Positions 7,956-17,056 of a stretch of DNA of 32,376 nt are shown piece after piece. The stretch covers positions 1,999 to 34,374 of the forward strand of contig NZ_JAUMUL010000035.1 of NCBI RefSeq assembly GCF_030530635.1, given 5' to 3'. Position numbers and translations under genes: made by a program. The notes beneath the pieces are model-generated. The model saw only the letters and a list, made by a program, of their open reading frames with translations. It searched no databases and was not told the DNA's origin. The stretch comes from Actinomyces sp. (GTDB taxonomy: Bacteria > Actinomycetota > Actinomycetes > Actinomycetales > Actinomycetaceae). Each line of letters starts with the position of its first letter. Within the stretch, counting starts at the first letter, position 1.

Positions 7956-9071
7956 ATGCCCACCGCGGTCTCGGACAGCGCCTTGACCACAACCGTCGAT
8001 ACGGGTACCCCCGCTGCCCCGCATCCACCAGGCGTGGGGGCACGGGCGCGCACCAAGCCCGTCACCATCTACGACGTCGCCGCCGCGGCCGGGGTGGCGC
8101 CCTCCACCGTTTCCCGTGCCCTGTCCCGCCCGGGCCGGGTATCCGCCGAGACCGCCGCACGCATCCACGACGCGGCCGATGCGCTCGGATACAAGCGCGT
8201 CCAGCCGCGTCGCCCTGCAGACACGGCGGAGGACACCTATGTGATCGCCCTGGTGATCGCCGACATCGGCAATCCCTTCTTCAGCCGGGTCATGATCGGC
8301 CTGCAGGAGTCGGCACGCGCCAACGGTTACACGGTGCTGCTGATCGATTCGCGGGAGAACGCGGCCGAGGAGCGAGCGGCCATTGACAAGGTGCTGCACC
8401 TGATCGACGGCATCGTCCTGTCCGCCTCCCGGATGACCAACTCGGCGATCCAACAGTTCAACCGGGCCGTGCCCGTGGTCTCGCTCAACCGCCAGGTACC
8501 CGGCGTCACCTCGATCCTGCCCGACTCCGCCCGGGGGATGCGCGGCGTCGTCGAGCATCTGGCTGCACGCGGCCACACGGAGGTTGCCTACCTGTCCGGG
8601 CCGCCGGACTCGTGGGCCGACGGCGCCCGCTGGGAGGGCCTGGCACATGCCTGCCATGCGCTCGGCCTGCGGGCGCAGCGACTGGGGCCCTTCTCCCCCA
8701 CCGTCGGCGGCGGGGTGCACGCCCTGGAGGCCTGGGGGCGCCGTCCCACCACCGCCGTCGTCGGCTACAACGACGTCCTGGCGATCGGCTTCATGAAGGC
8801 GGCACTGGCCCGCGGCCTGCGGGTGCCCGAGGACGTCTCGATCATCGGTGTGGACAACGCGGGCCTGTCCGCCCTGACCAGCCCTGGCCTGACCTCACTG
8901 GCGGCCGGCTCCCGCCGACTCGGTACCAGAGCCGCAACCGCGATCATCGGGCACCTGCGTCACCGTTCCCGGCCGCAGCCGGCGGTCACCGTGCTGGAGA
9001 TGTCCCTGCAGGAGCGTCAGAGCGTCGGACCGGCACCCGCCACGCCTCCCACCCTGCCGGAGAGCACCTGA
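7956..9071 (+). CDS. LacI-family transcriptional regulator of the glucuronide module
   Basis: This 371-residue protein has a LacI-type helix-turn-helix at about 38-58 (YDVAAAAGVAPSTVSRAL), then a periplasmic-binding-protein-like effector domain ending in a typical ligand and dimerisation region. The start at 7956 is supported by AAAGGAGG 5 nt upstream. It leaves an unusual 34-residue Ala/Pro/Thr-rich lead before the DNA-binding domain. It lies between uidA (68 nt) and uxaC (47 nt) on the same strand, so the three are probably cotranscribed. Regulation of uidA, uxaC and perhaps the divergent symporter operon in response to glucuronate or a glucuronide is inference from position. Confidence 0.9.
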   Translation: MPTAVSDSALTTTVDTGTPAAPHPPGVGARARTKPVTIYDVAAAAGVAPSTVSRALSRPGRVSAETAARIHDAADALGYKRVQPRRPADTAEDTYVIALVIADIGNPFFSRVMIGLQESARANGYTVLLIDSRENAAEERAAIDKVLHLIDGIVLSASRMTNSAIQQFNRAVPVVSLNRQVPGVTSILPDSARGMRGVVEHLAARGHTEVAYLSGPPDSWADGARWEGLAHACHALGLRAQRLGPFSPTVGGGVHALEAWGRRPTTAVVGYNDVLAIGFMKAALARGLRVPEDVSIIGVDNAGLSALTSPGLTSLAAGSRRLGTRAATAIIGHLRHRSRPQPAVTVLEMSLQERQSVGPAPATPPTLPEST

Positions 9072-9118
9072 TACTCCGCCCACCGCCGTCAGCAGCACCA
9101 AGAATCAGGAGCCCGTTC

Positions 9119-10570
9119 ATGCCCGCCCAACCTCCGTCGCAACCGCCGTCCTCCCATCCGCTCACCCTCGCCCCTGACCGGCTGCTGCCGGCCGACCCGA
9201 ACATCCGCGCCGTGGCCCGCGAGCTTTTGACGCAGATGGCCGACGCACCGATCATCTCCCCCCACGGGCACGTCCCGGCCGAGTGGCTGGCGCACGACAT
9301 CACCTTCACCGACCCCACCGGTCTGCTACTCACCCCGGATCACTACACCAACCGGCTGCTGCATTCCCTGGGCGGCGTGGAGCTGGAGCAACTGGGCGTG
9401 CCGGTGGGCAGTGAGCTGAGCGCGCAGCAGTCTCGGGCGGCGTTCCGGCTGCTGTGCGAGCACTGGCACCTGCTCGCGGGCACGCCCGTGCAGACCTGGT
9501 TCACGGAGGTCTTTCACGACGTCTTCGGGGTGCGGGTGCGGCCATCGGCAACGACCGCGGACGCCATTTATGACCAGATCGATGCCGCCCTGCACACGCC
9601 GCAGTTCACGGCCCGCGCCCTGTACGAGCGCTTCAACATCGCCGTGCTGGCGACCACGGATGATCCCTGCTCGAACCTGGAGGCCCATCGCTCCCTCGCA
9701 GCAGACCCGACCTGGACGGGACGGGTGATTCCCACGTTCCGCCCCGATGCCTACCTGGAGCCCGCCCGACCCGACTGGCGGGCGCTGACCGAGGCGCTGG
9801 GGCGGGCCGCCGACCAGGACGTCTCCACCTACGCGGGCCACGTGGAGGCGATGCGGCGCCGGCGGGCCTTCTTCAAGGCCTGCGGGGCGGTCTCCTCCGA
9901 CCACTCGCATGCGGATGCGGACACGCAACGGTTGGAGGAGGCCGAGGCGGAGACACTGTACGCGCGCGCCCTGACGGGCCGGATCGACACCGCCGACGCC
10001 GCCCGGCTGCGGCAGCACATGCTCAATGACCAGGCCCGGCTGGCGGTCGATGACGGCCTGGTGATGACCCTGCACCCGGCCGTGTATCGCAACCACGACT
10101 CCGGTGCGTTCACGCGGTACGGCGCGGATGTGGGCGGGGACATCCCCACGGCGGTGGAGTTCACGCGTGCCCTGCAGCCGCTGCTGGACGCCTACGGCAA
10201 CGCCGACGGCTTCCACCTGATCCCCTTCACCATGGATGAGACGGTCTACTCCCGGGAACTGGCGCCGCTGGCCGGATGGTACCGGGCCGTGTACGTGGGG
10301 GTGCCGTGGTGGTTCATCGACGAGCCCGACGCGATCATCCGCTTTCGGGAGGCGACGACGGGCTCGGCGACCTTCTACAAGACCTCCGGTTTCATCGACG
10401 ACACCCGGGCCTTCTGCTCGATCCCTGCCCGGCACGGCATTGCACGGCGCTGCGACGCCGGTTTCCTGGCGCGGCTGGTGGTCGAGCACCGGCTCGGCCT
10501 GGATGAGGCGGCGGCCGTGGCCCGCGACCTGGTCGACGCGATCCCCCGCCGCGCCTTCAAGCTCGACTGA
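9119..10570 (+). CDS. uxaC: Glucuronate isomerase (uronate isomerase)
   Basis: This 483-residue uronate isomerase of the amidohydrolase-like superfamily converts D-glucuronate to D-fructuronate (and D-galacturonate to D-tagaturonate). Visible features are the metal-binding HGH pair (His49, His51), a VSSDHSHAD segment near the middle and the family's C-terminal RRAFKL ending. The start at 9119 has AGGAG 7 nt upstream, and the length fits the family (about 470). It takes the product of the beta-glucuronidase two genes upstream. The following enzymes (fructuronate reductase, mannonate dehydratase, KDG kinase) are not in this window. The gene ends 14 bp from the convergent GH31 gene, and no clear terminator is seen between them. 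Confidence 0.95.
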   Translation: MPAQPPSQPPSSHPLTLAPDRLLPADPNIRAVARELLTQMADAPIISPHGHVPAEWLAHDITFTDPTGLLLTPDHYTNRLLHSLGGVELEQLGVPVGSELSAQQSRAAFRLLCEHWHLLAGTPVQTWFTEVFHDVFGVRVRPSATTADAIYDQIDAALHTPQFTARALYERFNIAVLATTDDPCSNLEAHRSLAADPTWTGRVIPTFRPDAYLEPARPDWRALTEALGRAADQDVSTYAGHVEAMRRRRAFFKACGAVSSDHSHADADTQRLEEAEAETLYARALTGRIDTADAARLRQHMLNDQARLAVDDGLVMTLHPAVYRNHDSGAFTRYGADVGGDIPTAVEFTRALQPLLDAYGNADGFHLIPFTMDETVYSRELAPLAGWYRAVYVGVPWWFIDEPDAIIRFREATTGSATFYKTSGFIDDTRAFCSIPARHGIARRCDAGFLARLVVEHRLGLDEAAAVARDLVDAIPRRAFKLD

Positions 10571-10584
10571 GACGACCGTCCGGA

Positions 10585-12585
10585 TCACAGCGCCAGGGCT
10601 CCGCCCTCCCGCTGGAACACCGGAATGTACTCCTGCGGGGCGTCCGTCTCAATGGTGACGCCACCTTCGAATGTGAGCCCTGAGTGGATCTCCGTCCACC
10701 GGGCTCCGGCCGGCAGATACACCGGCCTGCTGGTGACGCCGGGCTCCGTCACCGGCGCCACCAGCAGATCCGACCCCAGGAGGAATTCGTCCTCAACGTC
10801 CCAGGCGGCGGGGTCCCGTGGGAAGTCCAGGAACAGCGTCCGCATCGCGGGCATGCCGGTGGCCGACGCCTCCGCCATGACCTCGGCGATGTAGGGGCGC
10901 AGCCGTTCACGCAGCTCCATGTGGGTCCGAGCGATCTCCAGGCAGCGCTCCCCATAACTCCACACCTCATTCGGACCGCCGCTGATGGGCGAGCCCAGTT
11001 CGCCACGCGGCTCGCGGTGCCCGTGGAGCCGGAACAGGGGACAGAAGGTGCCGTAGGCGAACCAGCGGGCGTACAGCTCACGGTAGGCCTCGTCGTCGGG
11101 GTCTCCGCCGTGGAAGCCGCCAATGTCGGTGGTCCACCAGGGGATGCCGGAGATGCCGATGCTCAGACCGGCCCGCACCTGGGTGGCCAGAGACTCCCAG
11201 GTCGGCGGGATGTCACCGGACCACACCGCCGCACCGTACTTGGCCTGCCCGGCCCAAGCCGAACGGCACAGCAGCACGGTGTCGCCACCCCCGACCGCCT
11301 GCTGACCCTCATAGAACAGGCGCGCATTGTCCCGCGGGTAGATATTGGCGACGGCGGCCCCGGGGCCGGCATGGAAGGACAGGTTCTTCGGGTGCCCGGG
11401 ATTGAGTTCAGGCTCGCAGGCGTCCAGCCACCACACCCGTACGCCGACGTCGAAGTAGTTCCGCTTCACCGTCTCCCAGACGAACCGCCTGGTGCGCGGA
11501 TTGGTGGGATCGTAGAAGGCCACCGGCAGGGAACGGGGCATCTGCTTGTCGTGGATGTCTTGATGGAACTCCACGCCCTGATCACTGCCGACCAGCAGGC
11601 CGCGGCTGCTCATCTCCTCATAGTTGACCGACAGCGGTGAGATGGTCGGCCAGATCGACACCATCAGCTTAACGCCGAGCTCATCCAGCTCCCGCATCAT
11701 GGCGGCCGGGTCGGGATACTCCGCCGGGTCGAAGCGGTAATCACCCATGGCGGTCCAGTGGAAGAAGTCGGTGACGATCACCGACAGCGGCAGTCCGCGA
11801 CGCCGATACTCGCGCGCCACCTGAAGGATCTCCTCCTGACTGCGGTAACGGAGCTTGCACTGCCAGAAGCCGGAGGCCCAGTCGGGCAGTTGCGGGGCGT
11901 GCCCGACGGCGTCGGCGTAGTGGGAGACGATCTGCGCCGGACTGTCCCCCGCGGTCACCCAGTAATCCAGGGCGGGGGCGGCATCGGCGACCCAGCGGGT
12001 GCCGTTCTCCGCGAACTCGACCCGGCCGACGGCGGGGTTGTTCCACAGGAATCCGTAGCCGCGGCTGGACAGGTAGAAGGGGATGTTCACCTCGGTGTTG
12101 CGCTGCACGAGGTCCAGTACCAGCCCCTTGTGGTCCAGGCGGCCGTGCTGGTGCTGGCCCAGGCCGTAGATGCGCTCGCCCGCATAGGCCTTGAAACGCT
12201 GGTGGATCTCATACAGTCCCGACCGCTGCCCGTAGAAGACGTGCGCGCCCGGCCACCAGAAGTGCTCACGCTCCTCGGCCAGCAGTTCAAAGCCGTCGTC
12301 GCTGCGGTGGAAGCTCAGCATGACGGCGGGCTTGCCATCGCCGGAGTCGAGCCGGGCCCGCACCGTGAGGCCGCCCACCACCAGGGTGACCGTATGGTCC
12401 TCGCAGCTGATCCGGCAGTCGGGGGCGCCCGGCGGGAGCTCATCCAGGGCACCGACGTCGTCGACCGGGATGCGGTGCTGCGCGGCGCGGACCCGCACCG
12501 AGTCCCGCCCCCACCGCTCGACGCGAAGCACCTCATGCTCGTGACGCACTTCAAAGCCGTTGTCGATTGGCGAATAGTCCAACAC
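10585..12585 (-). CDS. Glycoside hydrolase family 31, probable alpha-xylosidase
   Basis: This 666-residue GH31 enzyme has an N-terminal beta-sandwich, a galactose-mutarotase-like region (GLGQHQHGR near 140) and a catalytic (beta/alpha)8 barrel. The likely nucleophile is Asp388 in WWLDACEPE and the acid/base is Asp458 in WSGDIPP. The WLDACEP type of nucleophile loop differs from the KTDFGE loop of the YicI-like enzyme at 17057-19375, so it is a different subgroup with possibly different linkage or substrate. The start is GTG at 12585 with AGGAG 6 nt upstream. No signal peptide is seen, so it is cytoplasmic. It follows the ABC permeases by 56 nt, which suggests it hydrolyses the imported oligosaccharide. 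Alpha-xylosidase is preferred over alpha-glucosidase, but not decisively. Confidence 0.88.
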   Translation of the reverse strand: MLDYSPIDNGFEVRHEHEVLRVERWGRDSVRVRAAQHRIPVDDVGALDELPPGAPDCRISCEDHTVTLVVGGLTVRARLDSGDGKPAVMLSFHRSDDGFELLAEEREHFWWPGAHVFYGQRSGLYEIHQRFKAYAGERIYGLGQHQHGRLDHKGLVLDLVQRNTEVNIPFYLSSRGYGFLWNNPAVGRVEFAENGTRWVADAAPALDYWVTAGDSPAQIVSHYADAVGHAPQLPDWASGFWQCKLRYRSQEEILQVAREYRRRGLPLSVIVTDFFHWTAMGDYRFDPAEYPDPAAMMRELDELGVKLMVSIWPTISPLSVNYEEMSSRGLLVGSDQGVEFHQDIHDKQMPRSLPVAFYDPTNPRTRRFVWETVKRNYFDVGVRVWWLDACEPELNPGHPKNLSFHAGPGAAVANIYPRDNARLFYEGQQAVGGGDTVLLCRSAWAGQAKYGAAVWSGDIPPTWESLATQVRAGLSIGISGIPWWTTDIGGFHGGDPDDEAYRELYARWFAYGTFCPLFRLHGHREPRGELGSPISGGPNEVWSYGERCLEIARTHMELRERLRPYIAEVMAEASATGMPAMRTLFLDFPRDPAAWDVEDEFLLGSDLLVAPVTEPGVTSRPVYLPAGARWTEIHSGLTFEGGVTIETDAPQEYIPVFQREGGALAL

Positions 12586-12641
12586 TTCTTTCTCCTAATG
12601 TCATTGAGAAGGGGAATCGTGAATGAAATGAGTGGTGTCAC

Positions 12642-13463
12642 TCAGGCCTTGACGGCGCCGCCGGTGGCGCCCGCCGCAATGTATTTCTGCGCCGCCACCA
12701 GCAGCACGGCGGCGGGCACGGAGGCCATGGTCGCCGTCGCCATCACCGAGCCCCAGTCGGCCACATACCCGCCGATGAACAGGTAGATGCCCAGAGTGAC
12801 GGGTCGGGCGGCCGAGTTCGAGTCCAGGGTGAGGGCGAACAGGAAGTCGCTCCAGGCGAACAGAAAGCTGAACAGCGCGGCGGTGACCAATGCGTTACGG
12901 CTCAGCGGCAGCACGATCCAGACGAAGGTGCGCAACCGCCCGGCGCCGTCGACCCGGGCGGCCTCCAGCAGGGACATGGGGATGGCCCGCATGAATGCCT
13001 GAATGATCAGGATGGAGAAGGGTATGCCCAGGGAGGAGTCGGCCAGGATGAGGCCGACGGTCGTGTTGAGTATCCCCAGGTCGTTGTATGCCGAGTAAAG
13101 GGCGTTGGCGATCACGATGCCCGGGATCATTTGGCTGAGCAGCAGGGCGAACATGACCGCCGCCGCCCCGCGCACCCGGTACAGGCTCAGCGCGTAGGCG
13201 GCCGGGGTGGCCACCGTCAGGCAGACCAGGACGGCACCCACGGCCACCACCAGGCTGGTGAGCAGGTTCGCCCCTTGGGTGGAGAAGGCGGCCCGGTAGC
13301 CGTCCAGACCGGGATGGATGGGCAGCCAGTCGAGATCGGCGGTGGAGACTCCGGGTTGGAAGGAGGCGTTGACCATCCAGTAGACCGGGAACAGCATCAG
13401 TGCCAGGAACAGGCAGCCCAGCACCGTGTATGGCCAGGTTCTGCGGGCGTTGCTGCGAGACAT
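12642..13463 (-). CDS. Carbohydrate ABC transporter permease (MalG-type)
   Basis: This 273-residue membrane protein has about six hydrophobic segments. The EAA loop is visible as LLEAARVDGAGRLRTFVWI (about 170-188), which contacts the ATPase. It belongs to the binding-protein-dependent sugar importer family (MalG type, shorter N-terminus). The start at 13463 has GGAGG 9 nt upstream and lies 4 nt after the stop of the MalF-type partner, so the two are coupled. It forms the inner-membrane channel with that partner. No ATP-binding subunit is encoded nearby, as usual for importers served by a shared MsmK/UgpC-type ATPase. Confidence 0.92.
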   Translation of the reverse strand: MSRSNARRTWPYTVLGCLFLALMLFPVYWMVNASFQPGVSTADLDWLPIHPGLDGYRAAFSTQGANLLTSLVVAVGAVLVCLTVATPAAYALSLYRVRGAAAVMFALLLSQMIPGIVIANALYSAYNDLGILNTTVGLILADSSLGIPFSILIIQAFMRAIPMSLLEAARVDGAGRLRTFVWIVLPLSRNALVTAALFSFLFAWSDFLFALTLDSNSAARPVTLGIYLFIGGYVADWGSVMATATMASVPAAVLLVAAQKYIAAGATGGAVKA

Positions 13464-13467
13464 GGTT

Positions 13468-14382
13468 TCAGCCCTCCGATCCGGAACGAGTCATCCGCAG
13501 GTAGACGACGGCGAAGGCCAGGGAGATCAGCACCAGGACGTTGCCGAGAGCCGCGCCCTGCCCGAATTCGAAGTTCGCGAAGGACAGGCGGTAGGACTGG
13601 GTGGCGAGGGTCTGCGTGGCGCCGGAGGGGCCACCCTCGGTCAGGCCGAGGATGATGTCGAGGACCTTGAGTGTGTAGACCACTCCTAGGATGAGCACCA
13701 CCGACACCACCGGACGCAGCAGCGGCCAGGTGATGTTCCTGAAGGCCTTCCATCCGGTGGCGCCGTCCAGGGCAGCGGCCTCGTAGAGTTCGTCGGGGAT
13801 GTCTTGCAGCCCGGAGTACAGGATGGTCATGTTGAAGGGGATGCCAAGCCAGATGTTGACCATGATCACTGCGGCCAGGGCCACATCGGTGCTGGTCAGC
13901 CAGGGGATGGCGTCAATGCCGACGGCCCCGAGGATCTGGTTGATGACGCCGGAGTCCTTGTCCAGCATCCACTTCCAGATGGCGCTGGAGACGATCATGG
14001 GCAGCAGCCAGGGCAGCAATATGAGTGAGCGCATGACCCCGCTCAGCGGGAAGTGTCTGTTGAAGAAGACGGCCAGCGCCATTCCGATGGTGAACTGCCC
14101 GGTGATGGAACCGACCGTGAACAGCACGGTGTTGGTCAGTGCGGTTGAGAACACGGAGGACTTCACCACCGCCGCGTAGTTGGCCAGGCCCACGAATGGA
14201 GCCTCGCCGGTGTAGAAGGTGCGGGTGGTGTAATCCTGCACACTCATCATCAGGTTCTTGACGATCGGATAGCCGAAGTAGGCCAGTAGGAACACAAGCG
14301 CGGGGACGAGGAAGGCCCAGCGGAAGGCCTCTTCGCGTCTGCGCCGCCGAAGGCGCACCGAGCCGGGGCGTGGAGCAATCAT
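13468..14382 (-). CDS. Carbohydrate ABC transporter permease (MalF-type)
   Basis: This 304-residue membrane protein has an Arg-rich cytoplasmic N-terminus followed by about six hydrophobic segments. The EAA loop is YEAAALDGATGWKAFRNI, near residue 200. It is the MalF-type half of the importer. The ATG at 14382 is preferred because GAAAGAG lies 6 nt upstream; an in-frame TTG at 14397 would add five residues and has no ribosome site. It follows the binding-protein gene after a 100-nt gap holding two tandem hairpins, and precedes the MalG-type gene by 4 nt. Confidence 0.92.
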   Translation of the reverse strand: MIAPRPGSVRLRRRRREEAFRWAFLVPALVFLLAYFGYPIVKNLMMSVQDYTTRTFYTGEAPFVGLANYAAVVKSSVFSTALTNTVLFTVGSITGQFTIGMALAVFFNRHFPLSGVMRSLILLPWLLPMIVSSAIWKWMLDKDSGVINQILGAVGIDAIPWLTSTDVALAAVIMVNIWLGIPFNMTILYSGLQDIPDELYEAAALDGATGWKAFRNITWPLLRPVVSVVLILGVVYTLKVLDIILGLTEGGPSGATQTLATQSYRLSFANFEFGQGAALGNVLVLISLAFAVVYLRMTRSGSEG

Positions 14383-14420
14383 CAGCGTCTCTTTCAAATT
14401 GGTTCGTGATAAGCGGCTTG

Positions 14421-14476
14421 GGGCAGCGGCGATACGCGCTGCCCGGCGGCCGAGGCCGAACAGACCTCGGCCGCCG
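14421..14476 (-). promoter_or_regulatory. Two adjacent intercistronic hairpins between binding protein and permease genes
   Basis: Hairpin A has 12-bp perfect arms at 14444-14455 (CGGCGGCCGAGG) and 14465-14476 with a 9-nt loop. It begins 7 nt after the binding-protein stop codon in transcript order. Hairpin B has 8-bp perfect arms at 14421-14428 (GGGCAGCG) and 14437-14444 with an 8-nt loop. Neither has a T-run. They probably protect the upstream message from 3' decay or attenuate transcription, so the binding protein is made in excess over the permeases, as described for malE-malF. This role is inferred. Confidence 0.65.
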
Positions 14477-14482
14477 TCGCCC

Positions 14483-15760
14483 TCAGGCCACGAAGTCGGC
14501 CTTAGCGGTTTCCAGCGCCGCCAGTGGCGCAGCCTTACCGGTTAGGGCCGACTGCATGGCGTTGTAGAGCGCCTCGGCGGTCTTCGGCCAGGCCTCGCCG
14601 AGCTGGGCGGTGCGGGAGCGACCGTTGTTGACAGCGGTGACCAGCGGCTCCATGTCCGGAAGCTTGGTGAGGTAGTCGGCGTCGGCCTCCTCACGGGTGG
14701 GGATGGTGAAACGGGTGGTATTGAGTTCCAGGAGCGAGTCCTCACCCAACAGCACCGAGAGCAGCTCGGCGGCCTTCTTCTGGCGCGCCTCGTTGCCGGT
14801 TTCCGGCACGGTCCACAGCTCGCCGCCCAGCGGGGACACCGCGGTATCCCCGGCCTTGGGTGCCGGGATCTCGGCCACGGCCCAGTTGATGCCGGAGTCG
14901 TTGAAGGTGTTGGTCATCCACGGGCCGTTGACGATCATGGCGGCCTTACCGGATGTGAACTGCTCGCCCAGATCGCCCTGGCCCCAGTTGAGGACCGACT
15001 GGGAGGCGGAGCCCTCATTGACCAAGTCGACCAGCAGTTGCAGTGCGCTGGCCGCCTGCGGAGTGGCGATATCGGTCTCGTCGGCGCCGGCGGACCAGAA
15101 GAAGGGCAGGAATTGCCAGGAACCCTCATAGGAGGCCTTCGCGCAGAAGGCGAAGCCGTAGGCGCCGTCCCTGGTCAGCGCCTTGGCCGCGGCCTTGAGT
15201 TCGTCCCAAGTGGTGGGCACCGCGACGCCGGCGGCCTCCAGCAGGTCCCGGTTGTAGTACAGGCCCAGGGTGTTGGCGCACGGGCCCATGCCGTAGAGTT
15301 CGCCTTCGTAGGTGCCCGCGCCGATGAATCCCTCAATGAAGCCGTCACCGGTGATGCCGAAGCTGCTCAGTGGTGCCAGTGCACCGGTGGCGGCGATCTG
15401 CTGGAGGTCGGGATTGTCCAGCATGAGCAGGTCTGGCAGGGTGCGCGAGGAGCTCATCTGCAGCACCTTCTGGATCAACCCGGTGCCGGAGACGGCCTCG
15501 CGCTCAATGGTGACTCCGACCTGCTGCGCGGCGGCCTCGAGCGTCTTCTGGAAGATCTGGTTGTCCGGCTCATCGGCGTAGTAGTCGAGCACCTTCAGGG
15601 AGGTGACTTCATCTCCGGATGTGCCCCCGCCGTTTCCGGCGCAGGCGGTCAGCGGGAGTGCGGCGGCTGCCAGGGCGGCGCCCTGCAGCACGCGGCGACG
15701 GTTGATGGTCAGATTCCGGGCGGGGCGTGGCCCCGCGACGGTCCGAGCGCTGATGAACAT
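14483..15760 (-). CDS. Extracellular sugar-binding lipoprotein of ABC transporter (family 1 SBP)
   Basis: This 425-residue solute-binding protein has an RRRVLQG twin-arginine-like motif at about 21-27, a short Ala-rich hydrophobic stretch and the lipobox LTAC ending at Cys40. It is therefore probably exported (possibly by Tat) and lipid-anchored on the outer face. A GN/G/S-rich linker follows, then a two-lobed binding domain (for example YGFAFCAKASYEGSWQF, and the AAMIVNGPWM block typical of sugar SBPs). The start at 15760 has GGAG 5 nt upstream; longer forms would add over 110 non-family residues. It is first gene of the operon 14483-15760, 13468-14382, 12642-13463, 10585-12585. The neighbouring GH31 enzyme suggests xylosylated or glucosylated oligosaccharides as ligand. 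Confidence 0.93.
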   Translation of the reverse strand: MFISARTVAGPRPARNLTINRRRVLQGAALAAAALPLTACAGNGGGTSGDEVTSLKVLDYYADEPDNQIFQKTLEAAAQQVGVTIEREAVSGTGLIQKVLQMSSSRTLPDLLMLDNPDLQQIAATGALAPLSSFGITGDGFIEGFIGAGTYEGELYGMGPCANTLGLYYNRDLLEAAGVAVPTTWDELKAAAKALTRDGAYGFAFCAKASYEGSWQFLPFFWSAGADETDIATPQAASALQLLVDLVNEGSASQSVLNWGQGDLGEQFTSGKAAMIVNGPWMTNTFNDSGINWAVAEIPAPKAGDTAVSPLGGELWTVPETGNEARQKKAAELLSVLLGEDSLLELNTTRFTIPTREEADADYLTKLPDMEPLVTAVNNGRSRTAQLGEAWPKTAEALYNAMQSALTGKAAPLAALETAKADFVA

Positions 15761-15797
15761 GTCGACTCCGTTCCCCGGGGCGACAACAAACCTATCG

Positions 15798-15822
15798 ATA
15801 CGTATGCGCAAACGTATGCGCA
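15798..15822. promoter_or_regulatory. LacI-type operator upstream of the first ABC/GH31 operon
   Basis: TGCGCAAACGTATGCGCA at 15805-15822 is an 18-bp near-perfect palindrome with an ACGT centre and TGCGCA arms, and only one mismatched pair. The preceding bases (ATACGTATGCG, from 15798) continue as an overlapping half site. The CG-centred form and location between the divergent binding-protein and lacI genes make it a strong candidate operator for the LacI protein at 15985-17007. A further half-like GTGTGCGCAAGCAC lies around 15934-15947. Promoter boxes were not assigned. Confidence 0.72.
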
Positions 15823-15984
15823 CCTGTAGGATCTGCCGTATATCGCCCTGCGGTGTTGTGAGAAAGACCTGACGAAGCGTCCTCGCTCCGCCTCGGGCGA
15901 GAAATGTATCATCATCAACCGAACCTGGCAAGCGTGTGCGCAAGCACGGCCTGCCGGCCGGTCCCCCGAACGAGAGTGTCCGCC

Positions 15985-17007
15985 ATGCCTTCCTCACCCA
16001 CCAGCCGTGACGTCGCACTGGCCGCCGGAGTCTCCCAATCCACGGTCTCCTACGTATTGAGCGGCAAGCGTTTCGTCTCCCCCGACACGCGGGCGCGCGT
16101 ACACCAGGCAATGACCGAGCTCGGGTACCGGCCGCATGCGAGTGCGCGCGCGCTGAAGAACTCCGAGTCCAGGATTCTGGGCCTGATAGTGCCGTACCAC
16201 GAACGCACCGACGCGCCGGGCCAGTACCGCTACATCGTCTCGCTTGCCGCCGCGTGCCGGCGGCGCGGCTATGACCTACTGGTCATCAGCGGCGAGGAGG
16301 GCGTGGAGGGCATGCGACGCCTGACCGGGTCCGCGCTGTGCGACGGCATTCTAGTAATGGATGTGCTCGACACCGACGCTCGCGTGGCGGCCGCACACGA
16401 TCTGCGCATCCCCTCGGTCTTCATCGGGCTGAGCCATGACGCGCAGTCCGTGGTCGCCACGGACACGGACTTCGAGGCCATCGGGGCGGGCTGCGCACAA
16501 AGGATTCACGACGTCGGACACACCCGCGCCGTCGTGGTCACTCCGGCCTCCGAGCACGTCCGCCCCATGGGCTTCATCCGCCGCTTCACCGATGCCTTGG
16601 AGTCACGGGCCGCCGATCTGGGGCTGGCCCTGGAACCACTCGCCGTGGCGAGAGGCTTCTCCCCCACACACCAGGCCCTGCGGGGCCACCTCGGCCGGGC
16701 CCACGGCGCAGACGCGTTCATAACCACGCCGGCCACATCGATAGACGACGTAATCAATGCTCTAATCGTGGAGGGCCTCACGCCCGGAGTCGACGTCTCG
16801 GTGATCGGGGCCGGAGGCTCGGGGGACTCCTCCCACACCGGCATCGATTACACCTACTACGACTCCGACGTGCCCAAAGTAACCGCCACCGCCGTCGACC
16901 TACTGGTCGATCAGTTGGAGGGAGCACTCCCCCTGAAGGGCAGGGACCCCGAACTCATCACCCCGCTCTTTCACGAGGGTGTCTCTCTGCTGCGGGCACC
17001 GAAGTGA
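15985..17007 (+). CDS. LacI-family transcriptional regulator (first ABC/GH31 operon)
   Basis: This 340-residue regulator has its helix-turn-helix right at the N-terminus (RDVALAAGVSQSTVSYVLSG, about 8-27), followed by the sugar-binding-like effector domain. The ATG at 15985 is preferred because the DNA-binding domain starts within ten residues of it. An ATG at 15904 would add 27 residues of Cys/Arg-rich sequence. The ribosome site is weak (GAGAG). It is divergent from the binding-protein operon across a 224-bp gap that carries an 18-bp operator-like palindrome, so local repression and autoregulation are likely. It ends 49 bp from the convergent yicI-like gene without an obvious terminator. 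Confidence 0.9.
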   Translation: MPSSPTSRDVALAAGVSQSTVSYVLSGKRFVSPDTRARVHQAMTELGYRPHASARALKNSESRILGLIVPYHERTDAPGQYRYIVSLAAACRRRGYDLLVISGEEGVEGMRRLTGSALCDGILVMDVLDTDARVAAAHDLRIPSVFIGLSHDAQSVVATDTDFEAIGAGCAQRIHDVGHTRAVVVTPASEHVRPMGFIRRFTDALESRAADLGLALEPLAVARGFSPTHQALRGHLGRAHGADAFITTPATSIDDVINALIVEGLTPGVDVSVIGAGGSGDSSHTGIDYTYYDSDVPKVTATAVDLLVDQLEGALPLKGRDPELITPLFHEGVSLLRAPK

Positions 17008-17056
17008 ATAGTGTGAGGCCGTCCCGGTTAGGCCACCACGAAGCCCGCCGTTCGGT

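Noticed and set aside
9326..10588. Long open frame antisense to uxaC
   Set aside because: It is composition-driven, with Arg/Gly/Val-rich sequence and no family features. uxaC on the other strand is secure.
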